A program made the translations under genes and the position numbers. A stretch of DNA of 64,000 bases, from assembly GCA_022414725.1 (NCBI GenBank), contig CM039464.1:20187613-20251612 (forward strand). Direction: 5' to 3'. Under the pieces are notes generated by a model. That model saw only the letters and a program-made list of their open reading frames with translations. It searched no databases and had not been told where the DNA came from. Positions within the stretch are counted from its first letter, which is position 1. The number at the start of each line of letters is the position of its first letter. This document shows, piece by piece, positions 1 through 15,056 of this stretch. This stretch comes from Microglena sp. YARC. Taxonomy: Eukaryota > Chlorophyta > Chlorophyceae > Chlamydomonadales > Chlamydomonadaceae.

Positions 1-3000
1 CCCTGACACCACTCCCTCATCCCTGACACCACTTCATCCCTGACACCACTTAATCCCTGACACCACTTCATCCCTGACACCACTTCATCCCTGACACCAC
101 TTCATCCCTGACACCACTTCATCCCTGACACCACTTAATCCCTGACACCACTTCATCCCTGACACCACTTCATCCCCTGACACCACTTCATCCCTGACAC
201 CACTTAATCCCTGACACCACTTCATCCCTGACACCACTTCATCCCTGACACCACTTCATCCCTGACACCACTTCATCCCTGACACTTCATCCTGACACCA
301 CTTAATCCCTGACACCACTTTCATCCCTGACACCACTTCATCCCTGACACCACTTAATCCCTGACACCACTTCATCCCTGACACCACTTCATCCCTGACA
401 CCACTTCATCCCTGACACCACTTCATCCCTGACACCACTCATCCACACCACTTCATCCCTGACACCACTTCATCCCTGACACCACTTCATCCCTGACACC
501 ACTTCATCCCTGACACCACTTCATCCCTGACACCACTTCATCCCTGACACCACTTAATCCCTGACACCACTTCATCCCTGACACCACTTAATCCCTGACA
601 CCACTTCATCCCTGACACCACTTCATCCCTGACACCACTTCATCCCTGACACCACTTCATCCCTGACACCACTTCATCCCTGACACCACTTCATCCTGAC
701 ACCACTTCATCCCTGACACCACTTCATCCCTGACACCACTTCATCCCTGACACCACTTCATCCCTGACACCACTTCATCCCTGACACCACTTAATCCCTG
801 ACACCACTTCATCCCTGACACCACTTCATCCCTGACACCACTTCATCCCTGACACCACTTCATCCCTGACACCACTTCATCCCTGACACCACTTCATCCC
901 TGACACCACTTCATCCCTGACACCACTTCATCCCTGACACCACTTCATCCCTGACACCACTTCATCCCTGACACCACTTAATCCCTGATCCTGACACCAC
1001 TTCATCCCTGACACCACTTCATCCCTGACACCACTTCATCCCTGACACCACTTCATCCCTGACACCACTTCATCCCTGACACCACTTCATCCCTGACACC
1101 ACTTCATCCCTGACACCACTTCATCCCTGACACCACTTCATCCCTGACACCACTTCATCCCTGACACCACTTAATCCCTGACACCACGCAATCCCTGACA
1201 CCACTTCATCCCTGACACCACTTCATCCCTGACACCACTTCATCCCTGACACCACTTCATCCCTGACACCACTTAATCCCTGACACCACTTAATCCCTGA
1301 CACCACTTCATCCCTGACACCACTTAATCCCTGACACCACTTCATCCCTGACACCACTTCAATCCCTGACACCACTTCATCCCTGACACCACTTAATCCC
1401 TGACACCACTTAATCCCTGACACCACTTCATCCCTGACACCACTTCATCCCTGACACCACTTAATCCCTGACACCACTTCATCCCTGACACCACTTCATC
1501 CCTGACACCACTTCATCCCTGACACCACTTCATCCCTGACACCACTTCATCCCTGACACCACTTCATCCCTGATCCCTGACACCACTTAATCCCTGACAC
1601 CACTTCATCCCTGACACCACTTCATCCCTGACACCACTTAATCCCTGACACCACTTAATCCCTGACACCACTTCATCCCTGACACCACTTAATCCCTGAC
1701 ACCACTTAATCCCTGACACCACTTCATCCCTGACACCACTTCATCCCTGACACCACTTCATCCCTGACACCACTTCATCCCTGACACCACTTCATCCCTG
1801 ACACCACTTAATCCCTGACACCACATCCCTGACACCACTTCATCCCTGACACCACTTCATCCCTGACACCACTTTAATCCCTGACACCACTTCATCCCTG
1901 ACACCACTTAATCCCTGACACCACTTCATCCCTGACACCAATCCTGTGACACCACTTCATCCCTGACACCACTTCATCCCTGACACCACTTCATCCCTGA
2001 CACCACTCCCTGACACCACTTAATCCCTGACACCACTTAATCCCTGACACCACTTAATCCCTGACACCACTTCATCCCTGACACCACTTCATCCCTGACA
2101 CCACTTAATCCCTGACACCACTTCATCCCTGACACCACTTAATCCCTGACACCACTTCATCCCTGACACCACTTCATTCCCTGACACCACTTAATCCCTG
2201 ACACCACTTCATCCCTGACACCACTTCATCCCTGACACCACTTCATCCCTGACACCAATCCCTGACACCACTTCATCCCTGACACCACTTAATCCCTGAC
2301 ACCACTTCATCCCTGACACCACTTCATCCCTGACACCACTTCATCCCTGACACCACTTCATCCCTGACACCACTTCATCCCTGACACCACTTCATCCCAC
2401 ACCACTTCATCCCTGACACCACTTCATCCCTGACACCACTTCATCCCTGACACCACTTAATCCCTGACACCACTTCATCCCTGACACCACTTCATCCCTG
2501 ACACCACTTAATCCCTGACACCACTTCATCCCTGACACCACTTCATCCCTGACACCACTTCATCCCTGACACCACTTCATCCCTGACACCACTTAATCCT
2601 GACACCACTTAATCCCTGACACCACTTAATCCCTGACACCACTTCATCCCTGACACCACTTCATCCCTGACACCACTTCATCCCTGACACCACTTCATCC
2701 CTGACACCACTTCATCCCTGACACCACTTCATCCCTGACACCACTTCATCCCTGACACCACTTCATCCCTGACACCACTTCATCCCTGACACCACTTCAT
2801 CCCTGACACCACTTCATCCCTGACACCACTTCATCCCTGACACCACTTAATCCCTGACACCACTTAATCCCTGACACCACTTCATCCCTGACACCACTTC
2901 ATCCCTGACACCACTTCATCCCTGACACCACTTCATCCCTGACACCACTTCATCCCTGACACCACTTAATCCCTGACACCACTTCATCCCTGACACCACT

Positions 3001-4330
3001 TTTCATCCCTGACACCACTTCATCCCTGACACCACTTCATCCCTGACACCACTTCTAATCCCTGACACCACTTTCATCCCTGACACCACTTTAATCCCTG
3101 ACACCACTTCATCCCTGACACCACTTCATCCCCACCACTTCATCCCTGACACCACTTCATCCCTGACACCACTTCATCCCTGACACCACTTAATCCCTGA
3201 CACCACTTCATCCCTGACACCACTTCATCCCTGACGACTTCATCCCTGACACCACTTCATCCCTGACACCACTTAATCCCTTTCATCCCTGACACCACTT
3301 CATCCCTGACACCCACTTCATCCCTGACACCACTTAATCCCTGACACCACTTCATCCCTGACACCACTTCATCCCTGACACCACACCACTTCATCCCTGA
3401 CACCACTTCATCCCTGACACCACTTCATCCCTGACACCACTTCATCCCTGACACCACTTCATCCCTGACACCACTTCATCCCTGACACCACTTCATCCCT
3501 GACACCACTTCATCCCTGACACCACTTCATTTCCCTGACACCACTTCATCCCTGACACCACTCATCCCTGACACCACTTCATCCCTGACACCACTTCATC
3601 CCTGACACCACTTCATCCCTGACACCACTTCATCCTGACACCACTTTATCCCTTGACACCACTTCATCCCTGACACCACTTCAATCCCTGACACCACTTC
3701 ATCCCTGACACCACTTCATCCCTGACACCACTTAATCCCGACACACTTAATCCCTGACACCACTTAATCCCTGACACCACTTAATCCCTGACACCACTTC
3801 AATCCCTGCACCACTTAATCCCTGACACCACTTAATCCCTGACACTTAATCCCTGACACCACTTAATCCCTGACACCACTTCATCCCTGACACCACTTCA
3901 TCCCTGACACCACTTCATCCCTGACACACTTCATCCCTGACACCACTTAATCCCTGACACCACTTAATCCCTGACACCACTTCATCCCTGACACCACTTC
4001 ATCCCTGACACCACTTCATCCCTGACACCACTTCATCCCTGACACCACTTCATCCCTGACACCACTTCATCCCCTGACACCACTTCATCCCTGACACCAC
4101 TTAATCCCTGACACCACTTCATCCCTGACACCACTTAATCCCTGACACCACTTCATCCCTGACACCACTTCATCCCTGACACCACTTCATCCCTGACACC
4201 ACTTCAATCCCTGACACCACTTCATCCCTGACACCACTTCATCCCTGACACCACTTCATCCCTGACACCACTTCATCCCTGACACACTTCATCCCTGACA
4301 CCACTTCATCCCTGACACCACTTAATCCCT
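1..4330. repeat. 17-bp satellite array, homogeneous left part
   Basis: Head-to-tail copies of the 17-bp unit CCCTGACACCACTTCAT, about 250 copies here, continuing beyond the left edge of the window. The main variants change the end of the unit (TTAAT or GCAAT instead of TTCAT). Because 17 is not a multiple of three, all frames cycle through the same peptides (VVSGMK, WCQGL, GVRDE), which creates meaningless open frames on the minus strand. There are no spacers between units, so this is not a CRISPR array. No gene is visible in it. Confidence 0.97.
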
Positions 4331-7300
4331 GACACCACACTCCATGACACCACAGAACCACCCTGACACCACTTAATCCCTGACACCACTTCACCCTGAC
4401 ACCACTTCATCCCTGACACCACTTCATCCCTGACACCACTTCATCCTGACACCACTTCATCCCTGACACCACATTCCTGACACCACTTATCCTGACACCA
4501 CTTAATTCCTGACACCACTTTAATCCCTGACACCACTCCCAGACACCAATCCCTGACACCACTTCATCCCTGACAACCACTTCATCCCTGACACCACTTC
4601 ATCCCGCCGACACCACTTTCAAATCCCTGACACCACTTCATCCCTGACACACGGAATCTGACACCACTTCATCCCTGACACCACACTTATCCCTGACACC
4701 ACTTCATCCCTGACACTTCATCCTTAGACCACTTCATCCCTGACACCACGTTAATCCCCTGACACCACTTATCCCTGACACCACTTAATCCCTGACACCA
4801 CGCAATCCTGACACACTTCATCCTGACACCACTTCATCCTGACACACTTCATCCCTGACACGCAATCCCTGCACCACTTCATCCTGCACCACTCAATCCT
4901 GACACCACTGAACCACTCTAATCCCTGACATACACACTCATCCAGTGGACACCAACTTCATCTGACACACTTCATCATCCCGTGACACATTCATCCGTGA
5001 CACCACTTCTCCTGACACCACGTTAATCCCTAGACACCATTTCGATCCTACACTTCATCCCTGCACTTCATCCCTGACCCCATTCATCCCTGACCCTGAC
5101 GCACTTATCCCTTACACCACTTCTTCCTTAACACCACTTCATCCTGAACCACTTCATCCTTGACACCACTTCTCCCGACTTAACCCTGACACAACTTAAT
5201 CCTGACACACGCAATCCCTGACACCCCCTTTGACAACACGCATCCTCTGCACCCCCACTTCCTGGACACCACTTATCCCTGACTTCATCACTTTATCCCT
5301 GACACCACTTCATCCCTGACGAACCACTTCATCCCTGAACCACTCCCTGAACCACGCAATCCCTGGACCACCACTTAATCCCTGACACCACTTCTTGAAT
5401 CCCTGACACCACTTAATCCCATGACACCACTTTCCATCCCTGACACACTTATCCCCTGACACCATTGCATCCCTGACACACTCATCCAGACCACTTCATT
5501 CCCTGCACCACTTCATCCCTGACACCACTTATCCCAACCACTTAATCCATCCCTGCCCACTTTCATCCCTTTTGACACCACTTCATTCCCTAACCACTTC
5601 ACTCCTCCCAGACACCACTTCATCCCTGGACACCACTTCATCCCTGACCACTTTCATCCCTGACACCTTCATCCCTACCCACTCCATTCCCTACACCAGT
5701 TTCATCGCCTGACCACTTCATCACCTGACACCACTCAACCCTGACAGCTTCTCCTGAAACTTCTCACTATCTTATCGCTGCACACTTATCCCGCTTAAAC
5801 CTTGACCACTTACCATGACAATAATCCCTGACCACCATCCTGACACTACTTATGCCTGACACCACTTAATCCCCCTGACACATTCATCCCTGACACCACT
5901 TCATCCTTGACACCACTTCATCCTAGACCTGAACACTACTTCATTCCCTCCCGACACCACTTTCTCCATGACAATTCTCCTGACACCACTTCACTTCTCC
6001 CTGACACACTTTCTTAATCCATGACACCACTTCCCCCGACACCACTTCGCTCCTAACACCACTCATCCCTGACACCACTTCATCCCTGGACACCACTTCA
6101 TCCTGACACCACTTCATCCCGACCTAATTCTGACACCACTTAGTCCCTCCCCCCTTGACACCACTTTAATCCCTGACACCACTTAATCCACTGACACCAC
6201 TTAATCCCTGACACCACTTAATCCCCGGACACCACTTAAATCCTTGACACCACTTAATCCTGACACCACTTAATCCCTGACAATCATCCCTGACACCACC
6301 ATCCCTGACCCACTTTCATCCCTACACCAACTTAGTTTCCCTACAGCCACCATCCCAGACCACCACCTCATCCCTTACACCACTTCATCCCTTATCCCTG
6401 ACCCACTTCATCCCTGACACCACTTTCAGTCCCCGACACCACGTATCCCGACACCACGCAATCCTGGACACCACTTAATCCTTGACACCCACGCAATCCC
6501 TGACACACGCAATCTCTGACCACCACGCAATCCTTGACACCAACTAATCCCTGACACCACTTATCCCTGACACCACTTTAATCCCCTGATACCACTTCTC
6601 CCTGACACCACGGGCATCCCCTGACACACTTAATCCCTGACACCACTAATCCCATTGGACCACGTTCATCCTGACAACCACTTGAACCAACATCCCTGAC
6701 GACACCATTCAATCCCTGCACACCACGATTCCCTGATCCAACAGCCACTCCGTGATACACCTTCATGTTTCCCTGAACCAAACACATCCACACTTCATCC
6801 CTGAACCAACTTCCCTGACACCACTGCACCCCTGACATCACTGGAACACAATCCCTGCACCACTTATCCGACCCTTCTCCCTGACACCACTTCATCCTGA
6901 CCACCACGCTTAATCTCCCTGACAACGAATTCCCTGACACCACGCAAATCCGCTGACACCCACGCATCTGCACCATTCATCTGACTACCTTATATCCCTG
7001 ACACACTTCATCCATGACACCATTATCTGACACCACTTCGCTCCCTTCACAACACTTACATCCTGTGACACACTTCACTTGACACATCATCCCTGACACC
7101 ACTTCATCCCTGGACACTTCATTCTCCTGACACCACTTCATCCCTGCACCACTTCCATCCGACACCACTTCATCCCCGCCGCCAATCCCTGACACACCTA
7201 ATACCCTGACACCACGCATCTTGACACCACTTCATCCCTGACACATAATCCCCTTAATCTCTGAACACCTGAATTAACCTGCACACCACTGAATCCCTGA

Positions 7301-10300
7301 CACCACCGTTAATCCCTGGCTAAACCACTTAATCTGGACACCCTTAATAATCCCTGACACCACTTCATCCCGACACCATCTTAATCCTACACCACTTCAT
7401 CCTGACACCACTTATCCTTAGACACAACTTCATCCCTGACACCACTCCAAAACACTATCCACATCCCAGACACACTTAATCCCTGAACCATTCTCCCGGA
7501 CAAACACTTTATCCCACACCACTTCATCCAGACACCACTTCATCCCCACTTAAGACCCTGACCACGCAATCCTTGACCCACGACACCACATCCTGGCACC
7601 CTTTCTCCCTCATCCCTACCACCACTTAATCCCTTACCCACTTCATCCCTGGACACCACTTAATCCCTGGACCAATCCCTGACCCACTTCATTCCTGACA
7701 CCAACTTCACGTTGACCACTTCCAGCTGACACTGACACATCCATCCCTGACACACTTCATCCCTGAACCATTCATCCCTGAACCACTTAATCCCCTACAC
7801 CTTAATCCCGGACACCACTTATCCCTGACCACCACTTCATCCTCGACACCACTTCAATCCTTACACCACTTCATCCCTGACACCACTTCATTCCCTGACA
7901 CCACTTCATCCCCGAACCCTTCATCCCTGACACCACTTCATTCCTTTGACACCACTTCATCCCATGAACCACTTAATCCCTACAACACTTCATCCCTGAC
8001 ACCAACTTCATCCCTGACACCAACTTCATTCCCTGACTACCACGTTCATCCCTGACACCACTTCTCATCCCTGAACACTTATCCCTTACACATTAATCCC
8101 AGGACACCACCTTAATCCTTGACCACTTCTTAATCCCTAACACCACTTCATCCGCCTCCCTGACACCACTCATCCCTGACCACCACTTAATCCCTGACAC
8201 CAACTCATCCACTGACACCACTTCATCCCTGACAGCCACTTCATCCCCGACCTACCCTGACACCACTAATTCCCCTGGACCCACTTAATCCTGACACCAC
8301 TTCATCCATCCCTAACACACTTATTCATCCCTGACACCAACTCCTGACACCATCCTTAATCCCTACCACCATCATTCCTGACACCACTTCATCCCTGACA
8401 CCACTTCATCCCTGACACCACTTCATCCCGAACCGTAACCCCGACACACTTCATCCCTGACACCCAACTTAATCCCTGACAACCACATTCATTCCCTGAC
8501 ACCACCTTAATCCTGTGACACACTTATCCCTGACACCACTATCATCCTGACACCACTTCATCCCTGACACCACTTCAGCCCTGACACCACTTAATCCCTG
8601 ACACCCCATCGCTGACCACTTATCCTTTACACATTAACCTACACCACTTCATTCCCTGAAACCACTTATCCCTGACACCACTTCATCCCTGACACCACTT
8701 CATCCGTACACCACTTAATCCCTGCACCACTATCCCTGACACCACTTCATGCCCTTACACACCTTCTTATCCCTGACACCACTCATGCCGACACACTTAA
8801 TCCTACACCACTTCATCCCTGACCACCACTTCTTCCGACACCACTTATCCCTGCACCACTTCTTCCCCCGACACCACTTCATCCCTGACACCACTTAATC
8901 CCTGACACCCTAATCCAACACCATCTTCATCCCCTGACACCACTTCATGCCCTGACACCACTTAATCCCTACACCATCCTGCAATCCCTGACACCACGCA
9001 ATCCTGACACAACACGAATCCCTTGACACCACTTCCTCCCTGACACCACTTCATCCCTGACACCACTTCTTCGCTGACACACTTTCATCCCTGACACCAC
9101 TTCATCCCTGACACACTCATCTCCTGGACACCACTTCATCCCGAACCACTTCTCGCCTGACGACCACTTTCCTGTACACCTCTTCATCCCGACTGTACAG
9201 CACCACTTTCATCGCTGGACACCACTATTCCCGACATCACTTCATCCCTGAACCACTTCACCTGACAGCTCTGACATACCATACTTCATCCCTTGACACA
9301 CTCCCCTGACACCACTTCATCCCCAGACTTGCATCCCTGACCACCCACTTGACATACCTTACACCACTTCATCCCGAGCACACTATAATCCCTGACACCA
9401 CTTCATCCCTGACCACTTCATCCCTGACACCACTTCATTCCCTGACACCACTTCATCCCTGGACACCAACTAAATCATCTTCTCACCACTTAATCCCCGA
9501 CACCACTTCATCCCCTGAACCACTTAATCCCTAACACCACTTCATCCCTGACACCACTTCATCCCTGACACCACTTCATCCCTGACACAACTTCTTATCC
9601 TGACACCACATCCCTGAACCACTCATTCCCTGACACACACCACTTCATCCCCGACACCACTTAATCATCTGACACTTAATCCCTGACACACGTCATCCCT
9701 ACACCACTTAATCCCCTACCACCACTTTAATCTACCTGAAATCACCACTTCTCCCTGACACACTTCTTCCCCACACCACTTTCATTCCTGACATACTTCT
9801 TCCCCGACACCACTTCATCCCTGGGACAGACACACCTCGCAATAATCCCTGACTTATTTCCCAGACTGCACACTTCACTCTCCTGACACGCCACTTAATC
9901 CGCTTGACACCACTTCATCCCTGTACACCTACTTACGGCATTCCCTGACGCATCCACTGACACCACGCAATCCTAGAACACCACTTATGCCCATGACACC
10001 CTGACACCACCTCATCCACTGACATCCCTGACTTCATCCCTGACACCACTTTAAGTTCCCTGACAACCACTTCATCCCTGACACCTGACACCTTCATCCC
10101 TGAAACACAGCTTGTCGAGTACACCCTGACACCACTTCAGTGCCACTGACCACTTTCCCGACACCCACTTTCATCCCTGCATCGACGCTCTTCATCGGCC
10201 TGACACACCATTCCCTGACCCACTTCATCCCTGACACAACTTCATCCTTACACCCTTCATCCCTTTGCCCACTTCATCCCTGACACCACTTCATCCTGAA

Positions 10301-13300
10301 CACCACTTCATCCCGACACACTTCATCCCTGACACACTTCATCCCTGACACCACTTCATCCCTGACACCACTTCATCCCTGACACCACTTCATCCCTGAC
10401 ACCACTTCATCCCTGACACCACTTCGATCCAGGACACCACTTTCATCCTGTGACACCACTTAATCCCACACCACTTAATCCCTGACACCACTTCATCCCT
10501 GACACCACTTCATCCCTGACACCACTCATTCCCTGACACCACTTCTCCCGACACCGACTTCATCCTCTGACACCATTAGATCCCTGACACCACTTCATCC
10601 CTGGACAACCACTTCATCCCTAACACCACTTCATCCCTGACACCACTTCATCCCTGACACCACTTGCATCCGACACCACTTCATCCCCGACCTAACCCTG
10701 ACACCACTTATCCCTGACACCCAACTTAATCCCCTACTAACCCCGGACACACTTATCCCTGACACCACTTAATGCCCTGACACCACTTAATCCCTGACAC
10801 CACTTAAACACCTGAACCACTTCATTCCTGCACCACTTAAGCCCTAACCACTTCATCCCCTACACCATTCATCCCTGCACCACTTCATCCCTACACCACT
10901 TCATCCCTGACACCACTTCATTCCCTGACACCACTTCATTCCTGACACCACTTCATCCCTGACACCCACTTCACCCTAACCACTTCATCCTTGGTCACCA
11001 GCTTAAATCCCTACACCACTATCCTGTTGACACCACGCAATCCCTGACATCACGCAAATCTCTGACAACCACGCAATCCCTGACAACCACTTATCCCTAC
11101 ACCACTTCATCCCTGAACCACTTCATCCCTGACACCAGCTTTTAATCCCTGACACCACTTAATCCCTGACCCACTTAATCCCTGACACCACCATTCAGTC
11201 CCTGACATCACTTAATCCATACACCAACTTAAATCCCTTGACACCACTTAATCCCTAACACACTCATCCCAACACCAACTTCATCCCTGATACCACTTCC
11301 CCCTGACCACCACGTCAGTCCCTGACACCACTTCATCCCTTGACACCACTTAATCCTGACACCACTTCGTCCCATGACCACCACTTCATCCTGACACCAC
11401 TTCATCCCTGACACCACTTCATCCCTTGACCACTTCATCCCTGAACCCTTCATCCTGGACACCTACTTCAATCCCTGACACCACTTCATCCCTGGACAAC
11501 CACTTCATCCCGAGACCTCATCCCTGACACCACTTAATCCCCGACACACCCAATCCCTGACACCACGCAATCACTGACCACCACGCCAATCACTGACCAC
11601 TCATCCCTGGACACCACTTAATCCCTGACACCACTTCTCCCGACACCACTTCATCCCTGACACCACATAATCCTTGACGACCACTTAATCACCTGACTCC
11701 ACTTAATCCCGACACCACTCATCCATGACACCACTTCATTCCTGACACCACTTCATCCCTGACACCACTTCATCCCTGACACCACTCATCCCTGACACCA
11801 CTTATCCCTGACACACGCAATCCCATACACACGCAACCCTGACACCACGCGAATCCCTGACACCACGCAATCCTGACACCACTTCATCCTGACACCACCG
11901 CGAATCCCTTGCACCACCAAATCCCAACACCACGCAATCCCTGACACCACGCAATCCTGACACCACGCAATCCTGACACCACGCAATCCCTGTACACCAC
12001 TTCATCCTGACACCACTTCATCCCCGACCCACCACGCAATCCCTACACCACGCAATCCCTGACACCACTTCATCCTGGACACCACTTAATTCCCTAACAC
12101 CACCTTAACCCTACACCACTTCATCCCTGACACACTATCCCTGGACACCACTTCATCCCTGAACACCACTTCATCCCCTAACACCACTTCATCCCTGACA
12201 CCACTTCATCCCTACACCACTCATCCCTGACACCAACTTCATCCCTGACACCACTTCTCCCTGACACCATTCATCCCTGCACCACTTCATCCCTGACACC
12301 ACTTCCTTCCCTGACACCACTTAATCCCGTTTGACCACCACTTCATCCCTGACACCACTTAATCCTGGACACCCACTTAATCACACCATTAATCCCAGAC
12401 ACCACTTCATCCCCGACACCAACTTCATCCCTACACCACTTCACCCTGACACCCACTTCTCCTGACCACCCACTTAATACCCTGACACCACTTCATCCCT
12501 GACACCACTGAATTCCCCCATGGACACCACTTCATCCTACACCACTTCTCCCCGAACCACTTAACCCTGACACCACTTCATCCCTGACACCACTAATTCC
12601 TGACACCACTCGTCCATCCCTACCACCACTGAATCCTGACACCACTTTCATCCTTGGACACCACTTCATCACTGACACCCACTTACTTCCTGACACCACT
12701 TCATCCCCACACCAACTTAATCCCTAACACCACTTCATCCCTTGGACACCACTTCATCCTGACACACTTCACGCGCACCCACTTCATCCCCGACCTAAGC
12801 CCTGACACCACTTAATCCCTTTACACACTAATTCCTGACACCACTAACCCAACACCACTTAATCCCTGACACCATTATCCCTGACACCACTTCCATCTTG
12901 AACCAACTTCTCCCTGACACCCTTAATCCCTGACACACTTAATCCTGACAACCACTTCATCCCTTGACACCACTTCATCCCTGACACCACTTCATCCCTG
13001 ACACCATTCAATCCCTGACACCACTTCATCGCCTTGACAACCACTTCATCCCTGACACCACTTCATCCCTGACACCACTTCATGCCCTGACACCACTTCA
13101 TGCCCGACACCACTTCATCCACCGACACCACTTATCCCTGACAACCACTTCATCCTGACACCACTTCATCCCCGACCTAAACCCTGACACCACCTTCATT
13201 CCCTGACACCACTTAATCCCTGACACCACTTCAGCCTGACACCACTCATCCCGACACCACTTCCATCCCTGGACACCAATCCCTGACACCACTTCATACC

Positions 13301-14954
13301 CTGACACCAACTAAATCCTTGACCACTTATCCCTGACACCACTTCAACACACCACTTTTTCATAAACACCCCTTAAATCCCAACACCACCTCCTTGACAC
13401 CCAACCATCCCTGACCCACTTCATCTTGACACCACTTAATCCCTATTCCCTGACACCACTTGACAACCACTTTCATCCCTGACACCACCAGACACCCACT
13501 TCACGACCCACTAATCCCTGAACACTACACCACCTATCCCTGACTGACACCACTTCATCCTACACCACTATCCCTGAGGACCACTTCAATCCTGACGACA
13601 CAGCAATTGAACACCACGCAATCGCCTGACACCACGTACACCACTTCATGACACCCCTCTGATTCCCACACCACTTCGACACATCATTGCAACACTTTCA
13701 TCCTGACACCACTTTCATCCCCTTACACCACTTAACACACCACTAATCCCTGACACTTCATCCCTGACCACCAACTTCATGACACCACCTTGACACACCA
13801 CTCCCTCATCCCTGACACCACTTGACACCACGCATCCCTGGACCACCACGCAATCACCTGACACTTCATACCTGACACCACGCAATTCATCCCTGACCAC
13901 CACCTTGACCAACACCACTTCATCCCTCCCTGAACCACTTCATCCTTGACACCACTAAAATCCTTGACACCACTAATCCCGATAACACCACTTCACACCA
14001 CCACTTCTTCTTAAATCCTTGACACCATTAATCCAGACAAACACTTCATTGACACCATCATCCCTGACACCCACTGGACACCACGGCAATCCCAGACACC
14101 ACGCAATGAACGAAACGCATCAATCCCTGACACCACTTAACTGATCAATCGCCTGACACATCAAGACAACCCGCATCCCTGACACCACTTCATCCCTGAC
14201 ACACTTCCCGAACCACGCGATCCCTTGGGACACTTCACCTGGACTTCATCCAGATGACACCACAGGAGCAATGCTCCACCACCCCTTCATCCCTACCACC
14301 CACTCTCACTTCATTCTCCCTAGATCCCTGACACCTTCTATCTTCGATTACCTGACACACTTATCCCTGACACCGACTTCATCCCTGACACCACTTCATC
14401 CTGACAACATCATCCCTGACACCACTTCTATCCTGACACCACTTCATCCCTCATCCCTCGGGACACCACGCAACTCCTGACACATCACGACCACCAATCC
14501 CTGACCACGCCCCACTAAATCCTGCTAATGCACGTGACACAGCCATGCGCTTGACACCACACCCTACTTCATCCCTCTACCACTTAATCCTGACGACCAT
14601 TCAGCGACATCCACTTCATCTCCTACACCACTCAATCCTTGACACCGAAACTTTCATCCCTGACACCGACTTCATCCCTGACACCCACTTCATCCTGAAA
14701 CCACTTCATTCCCTGAGACGACTTCATCGCCTGACACCACTTATGGACACCACTTCATCCCTGCAATTTCTTCCTGGGACACTATTACGCATTGACATCC
14801 ACTTAAATTCCTCACCACTGTACAGTTGTTCCCACCACTATCACCACTGAACACTCAATCCCTTCACTTAATCCTTGACAACAAACTTCATATTTATGGA
14901 ACCACTATCCCTGACCCACTCAGTCCTGACCGGGCTGACACCACTTCATCCCTA
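4331..14954. repeat. 17-bp satellite array, degenerate centre
   Basis: The same 17-bp unit continues, but almost every copy carries one or more insertions or deletions (ACACTT, GACACCCACTT, TGACACACGC) and far fewer clean substitutions. This is the error profile of uncorrected long reads rather than of ordinary divergence. No gene or other element is visible in this stretch. Confidence 0.9.
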
Positions 14955-15056
14955 GTCGACATCGGGGACGGTCTCAACGAATTGGCGGAGACCCAACGTA
15001 GTGATCAAGTCTTAGTTAGGTCATAGGACATGTTGGCTGACTGTGTCCACGCTTTT
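14955..15056. other. 102-bp non-repetitive island inside the satellite
   Basis: Between two satellite units lies about 102 bp starting GTCGACATCGGGGACGG with no resemblance to the 17-bp unit. It contains a short open stretch (VDIGDGLNELAETQ) ending in a stop. I do not recognise it. It may be an insertion, a remnant of the ancestral locus, or a read-joining artefact, since it sits next to the most error-ridden part of the array. Confidence 0.6.
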
